Shown here piece after piece: positions 12,801 to 27,800 of a DNA stretch of 55,017 bases. The stretch spans positions 1-55,017 of the forward strand of contig DUZJ01000013.1 in NCBI GenBank assembly GCA_013349615.1. Reading direction: 5' to 3'. A program made the position numbers and the translations under genes. This DNA is from Planctomycetota bacterium (GTDB lineage Bacteria; Planctomycetota; Phycisphaerae; Sedimentisphaerales; Anaerobacaceae). Positions within the stretch are counted from its first letter, which is position 1, and the number at the start of each line of letters is the position of its first letter. Under the pieces are notes generated by a model. The model did not search any database. It was not told the origin of the DNA and saw only the letters and a program-made list of their open reading frames with translations.

Positions 12801-15800
12801 CGTGCAGTGTGAGTTCGGCGCCGATACCGTTTGCGAAGGTCTGCTCGCCATAGCGATTGTAATTCACCTGAACAAGGTCGTTGCCGTCGCCGAGGTCGAT
12901 GGTCGTCTGACCAGATATTGAATTGATATTTATCTCGTCATTAAATGTGTTCATTACCGGCGACTCATCACCCGTATTTATGAAAATGATTGCGGCGGGA
13001 GTTGATTCGATGAAGAAATCATCGTTGCCTTTGCTCAGGAACAAGTTGATTCTTTCAAAGCCTTCATATTTTATGCCTTCTGTCATCCCGAGACCGGTCA
13101 GCGTTGTCGCGGTCAGTTCACCATAGTTGTCCGCGGTGTCCCCGCTATCGTATACTCTCAGCGTGTCGCTGACACTCACCGCCGCGAGCACGACCGTGCT
13201 GCCTTCTGCACCCGACGTGAACCCGAGGACCATGTCTATCAGCATGGCCAGCTCTTCGGCCACCTTGCTCAGGTCATCCCCCAGGCCCGCCGTGTACGTG
13301 TAATTTGTGCCGTCCACGCACAACTGCCACAAATCGCCATCGCTCACCGTGCTGCTAAGTGTTACTGTCTTTACTATCGCCTCGGCATCCCTAACCGTTG
13401 CACTGCTTCCCAGGGGCGGTGTGGTTACTATCGAGAACGTTCCTCCACTGACCTTCGTGACCACAATAATGCTGCCTTCCGCGCCCGATGTGAACCCGGA
13501 CGCCGTATCTGTCAGCATTGCCAGCTCTCCGGCCACCTTGCTCAGGTCATCCCCCAAACCCGCCGTGTAGGTGTAATCGGTGCCGTCCAACGTCAGGGTC
13601 CATACATCGCCATCATTCACTATGCCGTCAAGTGCTACCGTTTGTACTGTCGCCGCCGCATCGACAACCGTTGCGTAACCCTCCTGCGGCACAAACGCGG
13701 CAACTGCGAAAGGTTCGGCGTCAACACTCAATTTCAGAAGGCCGGACAAAATCTGATTCAACGTGCTGTTGGGAACCGGGTCCAGGCTGCCGGAATCACT
13801 GCCAACCCGAACGGTGTCATCACCAATACCTGTGTAGATGTTCGTCGGTCCGGAGATGGCTTCGATATTAACCGTGTCGTAACCGTTATTGCTATCAATA
13901 TTGGTCTCGTTGCCGTGTGTACTTTCGACGGTAAATGTATCACTTCCATGTCCCAGCTCAATGTTTAAGGTCTCAAATTCATTATAATTAATGCCATCGG
14001 CCATATCCAAGCCGGTAATCCTGGTGGAGGTAAGGAAGCCAATGTTATCATCCCAATCCCCGGTCTCATCAACATTGAGGACATCATTGAGGCCGCCGCC
14101 ATTCACATTCAGCCAGGCGTCAATGTCATTGACCTTACCGTTCACATTAAGGAACTCGTATGTATCGGGTACAGTCTCCCACAGGCCGGCGAAGCTTCCC
14201 ACATTGATAACGTCATTAGCAGCCTGGGTGTAGATTGTAGTATCTCCGGATATTGTGCGTACATTTACAGTATCTTCTCCGCTGCCGGTATAAAGAACCG
14301 TTTCTCCTTCGTGGGTGCTCACAATAGTAACTATATCGTCGCCTCCGCCGAGCTCAACCTGCACGTATTCCAGGTTATCGTAGAAAATCTCAACAGGTAT
14401 TCCGGAATTTGTCGGGCTCTCTTCTCCCTCAATGCGTACTCTATAGAATGTATGAGCTGCCTGAATCCTGTCTGCAGCAGTATAGAAGGCGTCTTCACCG
14501 CCGAAATATAACCAAGGCTCATTGCCGAGGTAGTACATCAAGTCACCGGTATCATAGGTACTCACGGCCCAGCTATCCGGCGAATATTTATCAGCGCCGG
14601 TCAGCTCGTAAACCAACTCACCCCTGCGGTGATAAAGGGCTCTACCGTAGACATCCACTATGGTAGCAGCGGTGTAAAGAACCACCCTGCCTGACTCATC
14701 AAGTACAAGAACACCATAGTAATCAACTAAGGGCTGGTCAAGCTCCAGCACTTCATCACCATAATAGTACCGCGCCTCACCGCCGGAGTAAGTCAGTTGG
14801 ACCCCAAAGTTATCTTCCACTTTGTCGCGGCGGTTATGAATACTTGCCTGGCCGGGCGAGTGCAGGAACGAACTGCCATCCCAATTATAAACCGGCTGGC
14901 CGTTTTCATCATAAACCTGCTCTCCGCCGATGTAACGCTGCACTTCACCCTTGAAGTAAAGCACACTCTCACTTGCAATATGTACTAACGGATCGCCTAC
15001 CTTATGTAATACCGGCTGACCAAACGGGTCAAGAATAACATTTCCTGTAAAGGGATCTCTGACAGGATCGCCAGGCTGGTAGGGCAGAGCCGTATAAGGG
15101 TCTATCGGCGCGTTCCCACCGGTAAGAACCTCCGTGTAGAATAGAAGCTCGCCTGTCTCAGGGTCTCTCTTCTGTTCTCCGCCAAAGAAATACTTCGGGT
15201 CGGGGCTGGTATAGTCATCGTGGAACAGAGGCCTTCCGTCAACGTCAAACAGGTCGACAGGGATTTGGTAAGTATCGAACAAAGCAGTAATATCAGTGGG
15301 ATCCGCAGAGTTGTCCACATAGAGATAATCAGTGCCGGCGTATGTCTTCCAGAGGTCTTCGGACCTTTCAAAAGTAATCGTCTTGTTGCGCATTACTTCT
15401 ATGAGAGCAGGTACATCATCTCCTAAAGTAACTCCATAAGTAACGTAATCATCATCAAGGCTGATGAAATCTCCGTCCGGCGCTCCAATAATCAAAACAC
15501 TAACTTGGCCGGTGGTATTTTCCGGCACAAAAGTCGGGAAAGTAGGCGCATCAGGACCACCGTGGCCGGGAACTATACCTATAGCATCCAGGTCAAAGCC
15601 CGGCGTATCGTTGGTATCGCTCGAGGAACCGTCAATACGGATAAACCTCACCCATTTTAAACCTGTACCAGAGATATCGTAAGAGCGGCCAAAACCATAG
15701 GAAGCACCGGGTATATACACCGTAGTTCCTTCGCTGCTCTTTACGCTGTAGAAGTGTACTCCGTCTTCACTAACCAATACGTCTATTTCACCGAACTCCT

Positions 15801-18800
15801 CATCACCTCCGACTTCATATACATTAAAATCAGGACCCGGTTTATCAACCACTAAAACTGAAGGAGGAACGTCAACTCTATTCTGTTCGATATCAATATA
15901 TAGATATGAGCCATTGACAAAATCAGAAACAAAGGATTTCCGTTCTGTTACAGTAAAGGTCTTATAGTCGTCAGGAGTCAGGTAAACAAACTTTCTATTG
16001 GGTTCTGTGAAATCTGTAATAACAGAAGGCAAACCCGTATCAGTGAAGACTTTAAAGCCTTCGGAATTTAAAAACACAAGGTTTCCGGCAGGATTAGGGA
16101 TAATTGCCGGTATTCCGGTATCTGTAGTAGTCTCGTTGCCGTTCTCATCGATGAAAATCGGCTGGCCGTTAACTTCCTTCTGAACACCTCTTTCCTGAAT
16201 TCCTTCTTCGTGAACTCCTTTCTCGTGAACAAGGTCATAAATAATTCTTCCCGTGACCGGGTCCAGAACCACCACGCGTAAAATCAAGTCTCCGCTTCCA
16301 TCATCCGCGATAATAGGAGCCAACTGAGGCAGTCTATAATAAATTTTATTACCTAAAGCATCCTCGTAATACATGGTGGGAATCGGCTCAGTGTTTATGA
16401 AGACACTGGGCATGTCATTCAGAATATCACCGAACTCGGCAGTAAAGGCCGCAGTTGTTACAGTATAGACGTGCTCCTCTATGTCGGCGTCACCGTTAAT
16501 CAGGAGCCTTGAGCCTATCTCATTGAGCAGGTCGGCATCGTCGACATACATCCTGTCATCACCGGCACCGCCTAAAATAGTTGCCTGGCCGCTTATCTGC
16601 TTTATCCTGATAGTATCATTACCTCCGCCGGCTATCAGGGTTACTCCTGTTTCTTCCATCGGCTCATCTTCGGTTAATACATCAGAGCCGGTTCCTAATG
16701 GGTCGACTTCGCCGCCTTGAGGAACGACGAACTCATAGTACTGTCCTTCTGCTATAGTGAAATCGTCATTACCATCGGCAAGGCGCAATTCTACGGTTTC
16801 AATTCCCTGCAATCTCACTCCGAAGTAAGGAACATTATCCAGGCCGACGCCAACAGGCAGGCCGATACCTTCAATGCTCAGGGAAACGTCCTCTACAGGA
16901 GTCCTGACAATAGTAGTTACACCAAAGATAACCGAGTTATCCGCCAGACTAATATACCTGTCGTCCGGCGCGCCGGTAATCTTATCATTACTGTCACCGG
17001 CTGTGTTAGATGCTACGTGTTTCAAGAATGTAGGTGCTTCTGCACTGCCGTGGCCGGGGATGATACCAATGGCATCCAGGTCAAATCCCGGTGTATAACC
17101 GCTTCCTGGATCAGTGCCGACAATCTGTATGAACCGGACAGCGCTTAAACCTGTTCCGGAAATGTCGTATGAACGGGCAAAGTCATCGTTACCGTGGGCC
17201 TCGTCGCCGGGGATACGCACTACAGCAGACTCGCTATCTTTAACACTGTAGTAAACAATGCCGTCGGCACTAACCAGCACATCTATTTTGTTGAATTCAA
17301 CTCCGCCTTGGTCTACTTCATATATATTAAAGTCGGGGCCTGGCTGGTCCACAATCATCTCTACGAGCACGGCTTCCTCGATTACTTCCTGTTCGTAGAT
17401 AAAATTACCGTTCTGGTCTTCGCCCACCTGTATTATGCGCGGCGAAATCCTGTTTGCCAAAATGCCACTATCAGAAGAACCATCCTGGTTATGAACAATT
17501 ATCTTATCACCCTCAGTCTCAAAGAGCTCGCCTCCCTGAATAACCAGCTTGCCGCGAATCTCGGAAGCGTCTAAAGACCTGTCTGCTTTCAAAACGAAAG
17601 GCGGCGGGTCAATCTCAACAACAGGCGGCTGAATGAGCTTTGTCTTGCGTTCCAGATGACCAATCTGAAGATTAATTGTAAGGTCGCTCACTAAGATTTC
17701 AACCGTTGGGTCAAAGAGCCAGGAGAAGAAATAATCGTATTTGAACCGGACATTCGAAATACTGAAACTCTTGCTATCAAACTTAAAGTAGGGTAATATA
17801 GCATCCCAGACAGCTACCAGCCGATTAGCGTACCGCTCAACGAAATGGTCGGGATCGCTCAAATGACCCAGATACTCCCACAGTCCAACTTCAATAATGA
17901 AGTTGGTGCGTTTGTATGTAATCGGCTGGTAAACCACCTCAGGAGGCAGCTCTACCTCAACTGCCGGCGGAGTATACGTATACGGCGGCGGGTCAAAAAG
18001 CATGTGCGGGTGGTCTCCGCCGATGTGGATGGTGTCGTCGCCGGAACCACCAACAACAACCGTCTCAAAAGAAGGATTGGTGCTTAAAACATAAATCTGG
18101 TCAGGACCGCCTGCGCCGTCAACTTCAACTACCTCTATATAATTAAAGTTGACAAACCTGCCCGCGCCGGCAACATAGTTGTCGGTAATTACGAAAACAT
18201 CTCCTATAGGCGTACCTATAATTACAAGCGTATCAATACCGGGGCCGCCGTTAATAACTACCGGCGCATTTTGCAGGTAGTCGTAACGGTTCATGCCGCT
18301 GCCGCCGAACACTTTTGCCAGGTTGGTAATTTCTTCGGGATTATCGAGATTTTCTCTGAGCACCAGGAAGGTCTTGAGTATGAACCTGTCATTTCCTCTT
18401 CCGCCGTGCAGGTAAAGCTTGGCGCGGTTGTGATTGACCTCAAACCGGTCATTCTGACCTTCGCCGAGAACGAATAAAGGCGTCGAGTTACCATTGGTCA
18501 TTCTGCTCGTATCAGCAACAGGAACGCCGTCAGGGAACTCAAGGGTACGGTTACCGGTATCAGGGACCAACGGCACAGTACCGATAACAATCTCATCGTC
18601 GCCGCTGCCCATTTTTATTATAGTAATAACGCAGGTATCGTCGGACAGGAAGAAGTCATCACCTGCCTGACTGTCAACAACGAGGCGGTCAATCCTGCGG
18701 TAAGTAATTCTTTCGCTGCCGGCGCTGCCTAACTCCCCGGCCACGATAATACCTGTACGGAAAGGAGCGTTGCCTATGGCATTCAATGTGAAAATGTCAC

Positions 18801-21800
18801 CCTGGTTTGTACCATTAACTATAAGCAGGTCCACACCGGAAGTACCGCTGTCTTCAACGTCATAGCGGGCCCCGTTACGGCCGGTTACGTTGAGGATAAT
18901 GTATTCGGTAAGGGAGTTCTCTTCGTTGCCTTTATTATCGAGAGCAACTATTCCGGTCCAGGGAGCAACGGTGAGGGTGTTGGCGCCGACACGAATGGTG
19001 TTATCCACATCGCCTACGACTATGACGTTGTTACTCTCTCCGCCGAAGATAACGGCTTCTTCAAAGATGTACTTGAGGTCTTCCACGATTGCGCCGGAAG
19101 CGTAACGGTCACCTGTATCTCCATCTCTGAAAGGTGAGTTCTGTAAAGCCGCGAGGTCTTCTATGTCCGATATTGTATCTGCCAGCAGACTCTCAGACGG
19201 TGGTGACATCTTGGAGAAAGGTCCGCCTACATCACCGATGATAGTACCGGTAATGAACCTGTTATCAAATAAGGACATGTCCTTATCCTGGGCCTCGACC
19301 AGCGTATCATAACCGCCGGCATCGATAAAAACATCATACCCATCGTCACCGGTAACCGTATCGTCTCCGTCACCGCTGTTCAGGACATCGTTAAAAGGCG
19401 TACCAATCAACGTATCATTGCCTGAACCTGCTATCAGCTCTACGGCAATAAGGTCGGGGAAAATGAAATCGCCATCAATGGATGAACCACCAAGGCCTTT
19501 AAAGTTGAGTGTATTGTCTCCACCCTTGGCATCAACTATAACTTTATCGCCTTCGCTGCGTACGCTGTTTTTAATCACGAATTCATTGACGCCACCATGT
19601 ACAATGCTGACCTCCTGCATATAGTTCGTAGTCTCATGCGGGCTTTGCGAGCTGCCGATAAAGCTGTCTACATCATTATTACCTTCAATGAGCAGGGTAT
19701 CAGCGGCGCCGTCATCGTAAAGATACAGCAGCGGTACGGTCATCTCGAATGGCACATCAGGTGTGTTAGGGTCATCGTCATCGTCAATGTATTCTGTCAC
19801 GGTGGTGGTGGTGCCGGAATCCACTACATATTTGCCCATATTAATGGTAACTTTTTCAGCCGATGTCCCCCGAAGATCAGCGACGGTTATGACATCGGCG
19901 CCGCATCCGGCATCAACCGTAATATCCTCAATGCTGTCAGTAGTTATAGTATTCATACCTACCGGGCCTACGAGAATATCGCTGCCGGATGGTGAAACGG
20001 AAATATTATCATTCTGCGGGGTAGCGGTGATACTAATGAAATCATAACCTGATTCGCCGTAAACATTGCTTCCCAGGCCGTTAAAACCAATCTTTATCAA
20101 ATCCTTGCCGCTGCCGCCCCAGATATTGTCCACTCCGCCTACGGCGTCGATTTCATCATCGCCGCCGTCACCGTAAATTTCATCGTTCCCTGAACCACCG
20201 ATAATTCTATCGTCACCGTCACCGCCCCGCAGTATTGACGGTGCCGACCCGCCATGCCTGATATAATCGTTTCCGCTGCCGCCATAGACCTTAACCTGGT
20301 CTGTGCCCGTGCTGATTACTTCAAGATAGTCATCGTTTCCGTCTCCGTAAAGTTCAGCCGACCCGTTTCCATAATAGACAATTACGTCTTCTCCGCTGCC
20401 GCCGTGCAGGTAAACCGGAATCTTCACGTTATCTGCCAGTACAATAGAATCATCACCGCTTCCAGCGTCAGCATATATGCTTGTGGCGTTGTCGTAGATG
20501 CGGGTTCGGCCGAAAGCAGTAACCTTGATTGTGCCGCCGTTTTCGTTTCCGCTAATCTGCTCAACAATGAATGACTCGTCGAGTTCATCCTGTGCAAAGT
20601 GAGAATCCTCTGACATATAACGGTATTGCCCGCGGGGTCCCATATTTAGGTAAAGGTCTCCTCCGGCATCTTGGTCCCAGCCGCGCTTATCAACTCCATC
20701 GACGTCGCCGTCTCCATCTATATCATGATTGCTTCCACCAAGGTATATCGGCTTGGGCAGGGACACATAGCCAACGTTAAATCTGGCCGTCTTGGTAATC
20801 TTGATAAAAAGGATTTTAATCTTAACTTTGAGAGTTAGTTTTACCGGCTGGCGGCCATAGCCCTCGACATGGACGTTGGCGCTCAACGACAAACTGGCCA
20901 GGGTAATACCAAAGACCTTGGCGCCGACCTCGGCGCTTAAGGTAAGATCAAATTCGTAATAAAGATTACCACCGCCCATGTCGGTAGATTGAGAAAGTAT
21001 ATGGAAATGAAAACCTCCATATATACAGAATCCGTTTGGACCTAACTGCATATACCCGTCCAGAGCAATACTGAAGTTGCCCTTGGAATCAAGCCAACCC
21101 ACGCCATGCAAACTAATGATGCCGAAGAAATCAATACCAGCATCAAAGCCGAATTCCCAAACGCCCGCGCCTAAGAAATATGGTTGAGTTGGGTCATTGG
21201 GATCATTCCTGTATTGGGAGTATCCGCCTACTACAACACTGAAGCTGGCGTCAAACTTCAGCACCTCCAATATCTCCACATGCCCGGAGAGAACCAGTAA
21301 GAAAGAGTCGGCTGCTATACCCATTCTCTCGACACCACAGGTATTTATCTCAATGGTTCCGTTGGCTTCAATCGAAAACACCTCAGCATCGGCTATAGCA
21401 TAGACATCAAGGTACAAGGCTATACCGCTCTCTCCCGGCTGGGAACCCCAATATACCCCGGCCCCGCCGTGGGCGCCGAAAGACAGACCCCAGAGGTTGA
21501 AGTCCACGGCGAACTCAAGCTCTATCCGGTCACTTAAAATAGCAATATCCAGACTACCGGAGCCTTTGGCAAAGCCAAGGAACTCGATTCCGCCGTAAAT
21601 ATGGATACGCACTCCGGGATAAACCTCATCAGTGGTCCCGGGAACATCTTTTGTGCTGCCGGTGGTATTTATTTCCAGGTCGACAACCGCCACGAATTTT
21701 AAACCGACACTTCCGCCCCACCCCGCATCCAAATTAATTTCTATCTTGCAGATTAATCCATCAGAGCCTACATACAACCAGCCATAAACATTAAGGTCTG

Positions 21801-24800
21801 CAAAAGGTTCAAGGGTAAGAGTGGCGTCCACCTCAATCTCAAGCTTGTTTGGACTAAGGTGAAACTCAAATCTGCCCCGCAGGTCGAATACGCTGCCGAT
21901 AGAGAGGCTGCCCTGGAGTAAGAGATGTAAGCCCTGAGGAATCTCCGTCTCCTCAATAACCAGCTTGTCCGTAACGGGGTCTCGTTTTAACTTGCCTGTA
22001 TTAGGGTCGATGGCAAAAGTATAGGCGATATAGGGTTCATCGGGATTGCCAGAATCGATGAAAGTATTGAACTCCAGGATAAACTCGCCGCTGAGGGAAA
22101 TTCCGGGAATCATACCACTTGAGGCAAGCACCATGTGCACGCGCCCTACTATACCGGTGGGATCTCCGATAAAGACCTCAAAGAAGAGGGTCCCCGACAG
22201 CGCACCAAGAAAATCTATCTCTGCGCTTACTGCTCCTTCAATGCAGAAACTAACGCCCTGCTGTCCGAATCCTGCGCTTACACCGATAAAGCCGGTGAGC
22301 CGGATAGTATCCAGAAGAACCAGCTCAGCCTCTATTATGGCCTTAATATATATTTCTCCGTTAGCAGGACCGTTGGGGTCAACTGAGCCGTCAGCTAAAG
22401 GTGCCGCTTTATAAATGTCAATATGCGTAGGGTCGCCCGGCTCAAGCAAGGGCAGGAAGGAATCAGGAACATCAAAAGTTTGGTCGGTAAAGGTTGTGTT
22501 AAACACAACCCTCATCTTACCGGAAAGCCGGAAGATATCTTCCGGCATATCGGGCAGACCGATGTCAGCGAGGTCTATGCCCTGGCCCATTTCAAAGAAG
22601 CCGGCCACGCCAATGTTAGTAAAATCTACAATCACAAGACCGCGTGCTTCAGAGTAAGTAATACCGAAGAAGGACAGCTCAGCCAGGGCAAATATCTCAA
22701 TCCGCTCGACGCTGAGCTTGAGGTAAAACCCGCCGCTCATTTCAAAGAGGTTAAGACCTCCGGGCCGAATCGCCAGCATTCCCGCTATTTCCACGGCGAA
22801 CATATACGGGCCCAGCTCATAAGTCCGCTCTTCTCCGTGGATATTCAGGTTATCGCCGGCTTTCTCAATGAAGTATTGCTTGCTTCCGTCAATGACCCGC
22901 CAGCGCAAACCGTCCACCACTTCGGCTATTTTCGCTTCAGGGTCAGTGAGGGTGTAACCGGCATTGTCAAACGCGGCTATCCAGCCTGAAGATATATTGT
23001 TGTCCTGGAACATTCCGTCGGGGAGCTGGCTTTGCAGCGTGGAAACCTGGCCGGGACTATCTATGGTGAAGATAACATCGCCGGGAATACCTTCCAGGGT
23101 CAAAGTTTCCACCTTTGTATACCCGGTAGCGTTTATCTGCAGCATGGCGCTGCCGTAGAGGTAAATCCCGTATTGCTCCAGGAAAGTGAAATTGGTCTGG
23201 AACTTAAGCACGCCCCAGAACTGAGGGTCATCACTATATTCCTTGCTGTTATCCAGTACAAACCGGCCGGCTGCTGAGGCAACGTTACCTATCTTGTATA
23301 TCTTGATAGTGCCGGACATGTCCAGCGTAAAGACGCTCCGCTGAAAATCTATCTCGAGGCAGACCCGGCCGCGGATTTCGAACAGAGGCTCCTCCAGTAA
23401 GCCCAAGGCGTTCAGTTGCACTCCGCCGGACAGTTCAATAAAGAACACACGGTTGGTTTCAGTGGTCGTAGCCGGCTCAACGACTCCAAAGAGCTCGGTC
23501 TCGGCCACGCCGAGGTTACCTTCTACATCCTTCCAGCTTCCTTCAATAAACTCGATGTCTACACGCCCGGTGCCGAAGTTGCCGGTAAAGTAGTAGCGAT
23601 AAGTGTTGGTTTCGGCATCGATTAATTCCACCGTGCCGTCAACGTCAAGCTCGACATTACCCAAACCGGGACCGCTAAGGTTGAACTCATGTTCGGGGTC
23701 CGTGATGGAGCTTACATCTAAGGCAATACCGCCAAAAGTGTTGAAGCTTACGTCAATGTATTTACGCTCAAGGTCATTGAGCTCATTGCGGTCAATAACA
23801 CTGCCGTTTAGCGGGTCATCCAGGTCGGCGCTAAGCTCGTAAACAATGAAGCCTTCGGTATCGGAGAGGTTTTCAATAGCACTACCGTCTCCGGCTGTAT
23901 CCGACCAGGAGTTGGCTTCAAAGTTAACGGTAACTTCTCCCGGCGCAAAGCTGCCGGTCAAATAGTAACGGAAAGTCTTGGTACCGTACATCTGAGTGGG
24001 CTGCTCGGCGACAAAAAAGCCTATATTGTCCGCTGCCGGGCCGCTGAAATAAAACTCATCATTATCGATAGAGCTGATGTCCAGCTCGTTGCCACCGTTG
24101 GTCGAACGGAATACCACGTCGATGTAAGTAATATTTAACGGCGTGGAGCTGTTACTAAACAGGGTTATTGTCGAATTATAACTGTTATCAAGGGAAGCTC
24201 CGTTGCCGTCTACAGTTGACCACATGCCGGCAAGGAATGTTACGTTTACATCGCCGGCTTCAAAAATTCCGCTGACCCAGTAACGGAAGGTATTGGTGTT
24301 GGCATCGATGAGTATCGGCGCCTGGGTATCATCAAGCTGGACATTAGCTGCGCCGGAGCCGCCAAGGTTAAATTCCGCTTCAAGGTCGGTAACCGAGCCA
24401 ATATCCAGAGTGTGCCCCGCAGGAGTATGAATCGAAACATCAATCCAGCCGCGGTTATTGAGGGCATCTACACCTATATAGGTGCCGTCGGCCGGATTCT
24501 CAAGGTCAGCGGTCGGGCCCTGGATCGTGAAGCACTCTTGCTCAGTGATATTGAGAATGTTACCATTGTCTTTCCAACTGTCCTTTATAAAGGTAACCGT
24601 CACCTCTCCGACCAGGAAACCATCAGGCAAAACACCGGCAAAATCATTGCTCAAATCGTAGCGGAAAGTGTTCGTGCCGGACAGGTCCCCGGGTTGAGTA
24701 GGCGCCTGGGTAATTGTTATAGTTTGATCGCCGACCCCCGGCCCGCTGAGAGTAAACTCGCCACCACCGATGGAAGCGACATCAAGGGTGTTTCTATGGT

Positions 24801-27800
24801 TAAGATCGTTGGGATCATAGCCGACCGCGGCGGCAAAGGCGACATCAAGGTACAGTCGCCCATTAATCTCGCTGATATCAATGCTGCCGCCGTTAAGCGG
24901 GCCGGCCAAGTTAGCAGTGGGCCCTTCAACCCTGAAGGTCTTGATATCGCCGGTGAATTCGCTGCCGTCACTATCCGTCCAGCCGTCGGCGGTAAACGTT
25001 ACCTCTACCAATGAGGGTGAAAAATCTGTGAAGGTTCCCCCGCTCTCATATTCATCAAGCGTATATCTGAAACGGGTGATACCCTCATCAGCGAGCCGTA
25101 CATAATACACTTCATCGGTTTCAAGTGAACCTGTATCCGGATCTATGATTTTCTCAATCACTGTAGTTACAAGGAGACCGTTTTCATCGATTTCTACGTC
25201 AATTGCCGTTGGGTTTCCCAGGATCACAGCGTTTCCGCCAACCGTAAGGTTAAATTCAGGGTCGGGGTCGAAAATGGAACTATAATCCAAAACACTGCCT
25301 GGCGCTGGCCTGAAGACTACATCGATATATTTCTGCCCGCTGTGCTCCTGATGGTTCAAAACTGTGACATCGATGGAAGGACCGTTGAACGGCCCAACCA
25401 CGTCAACAGTAGGTGCGACAACCGTGAAGCTCTCGGTCTCAGCCAGGTTGCTCATTGCAGTGTCTTCCCAGGCACCGGCCAGGAAATTCACTTCAACCAG
25501 GTCAGGTGAGAAACTGCCGTTCAGATAGTACCGGAATGTATTTGTGCCCGGAATCCGGGTAGGCGTCTCAGTGGAAACCGATACACCTGTCGCGCCTGGG
25601 CCGCCAAGCTCAAACTCATCGCCGACATCAAGAATTTTTGAGATATCCAGTTCCGCGTTGGTTGACGGGTGGTAAGTAATATCTATGTAGCTGGTGTTGA
25701 CTTCGGAGAAATTGACCACGCTTACCGACCCGCCGTTAAGTGTTTCCTCCCCTGAGCCATCCTCGATTATAAACCAGCTATTGTCGATAGCGGCGGCGGT
25801 AACTGTGGAACCAGCCGTGAATTGCCCGGTAACCCAGTAACGGAAGGTGTTGGTGACCTCATCTATCAACACCGGCGCCTGGGCGTTATCAGGAAATACC
25901 ACGGTACTGCCTGCGGAGAACTTCTCAAATTCAGCGCCAATGTCGGTAACTGATGCGATATCCAGATGATAACCGGACGGAACGTCAAATCTGACATCGA
26001 TATATCCGCGGTTATTGATACTTCCTATGCCGATGACATCGCCATTCCGCGGCCCAGCCAAGTCACCAATTGGGGTAGCTGGAGACGCATCAATAACCTC
26101 AACCGGTACGGGGTCGCCGTGGACATCGCGGAATCCCATTTGTAGTTTGCCGTAAATAGTGAGAAGCTGAACCTGGTCCGGGATATCGGCGAGGAACAGT
26201 ACCGTAGCCTCACCAGCGGCTATCTTGGAAAGGTTAGCGTACAATTTAGCGCTGATACTGATGTTGTCATCGGCAAAGTTCAACTTGCCGGTAACAAGGA
26301 ATTTCCCATCGGTGCTTATCTTGACCATGACCTGGCCGTTGAATACCTGCATCGAGGTATAGAGGGTGAATATCTTGCAGCTGCCGGTGATAGTCATCGG
26401 AGAGACAAACGCTGCTAAGAAACCATTCAAGCCGGGATTGGCCTTTACCATGTTGTACTGGGCCACCACCTGGTCTTTTACCTGAGCAAGCCAAGTCTCG
26501 GGAGTAACGTCAGTAGGCAGGCCGAATTCCGGACGGCGCAGCTCAAAAGGGTCCTCTATATCAGGGAGGCTCTGGAAGAACTCCACGCCTGCGGCAAAGT
26601 CGTTCAAAGCAAGACCTATCTGCGGCACAATCACCACACCACCGGGTATGGAGGCATTGATGAATACTCCCAAAGGCCCGAGTTCTGAGAGCGCGAAGCG
26701 GATTGTCAGACCCATGCCAGCGATTTCAAATCCGCCCTGGACCCCTATAAAGAATATGCGGTCTTCTACCGGCGTGGTAGAATCAGTAGGGTCTATCTTG
26801 TTTCCTAAGGCATCAACCTTAATGATTCCGCCGATGAGCTGGGCGTCAAGTTCGCCGCCGAACATCTTACCTTTGACGCCCACGCCAATAGAGGCAATAT
26901 CAACTATGGGGAACTTGCCGGCCAGAAGCAGGCCGATATCTATCTTAAGGCCTTCGATAGTGCCGGAGAATTCCAACGAGTCGCACCCTTTTATACTGCT
27001 CACCGTGGCAGAAAGGGTAATGGTAAAGTCGGCGGGGTCAGCCTGAATATCCGGCCACTCAATGCCTATCTGGGTTATCTTGATGGGCATCCAGTCCGGC
27101 CAGCCAAAACCGCTGCCGGTGGCTGAGCCGATACCTAAAAATACCCCGAAACCAGGCAATGTCTTAAACGTCCCATCACCTAAGAAAGCGAAATTGCGGC
27201 CCTCGCCGGTGATGAGCATCGAACCTATACGGACCTCGGCCCCTATCGAACCAAAGCGTATTATTTCTTCGTTGGCCGCGGCACCCGTGTTGAGCTTTAT
27301 GTTACGTCCGGTCAAAGTCACGTAGCCGCCAAGCTCAATCCTGAAGGTATCCACATCGAAGATAAGGTCTTTGACCTTTCCGTTTTCAAAATCAAGGGTA
27401 ACGCTTAGGGCCTTACCATCGGAATTGCTGTCGGTAATGATGGCCGAAACCGGTCGACCCGGGAAGAAGCTCGCTCCGCCGGAAGCGATAAAGATATTAC
27501 CGTTAAAGTCAAGGCTCTGGCCGAAAACTACATCTAAGCCCTGAACGCCTATTGTGATACCATCAAATTCAATTATGTCGCCAAGGTTGATAATTCCATT
27601 GTAACTTAAGCTGGCCTCTCCTATTGAAAATCCGTCTCCTCTTACGACAAGACCGTCCTTGCCATTATAAGGCGCGAGCGAACCGCTGATATTGAATCGC
27701 TCGAAATTGACGGTGGCGCTTTCAAGACTCAAAAGCTCCTGGGCCTGGCCGCCGTGGTCGGCAGGGTCATAATTAGGGTCGTAGTTTATCTTAATCTTCG

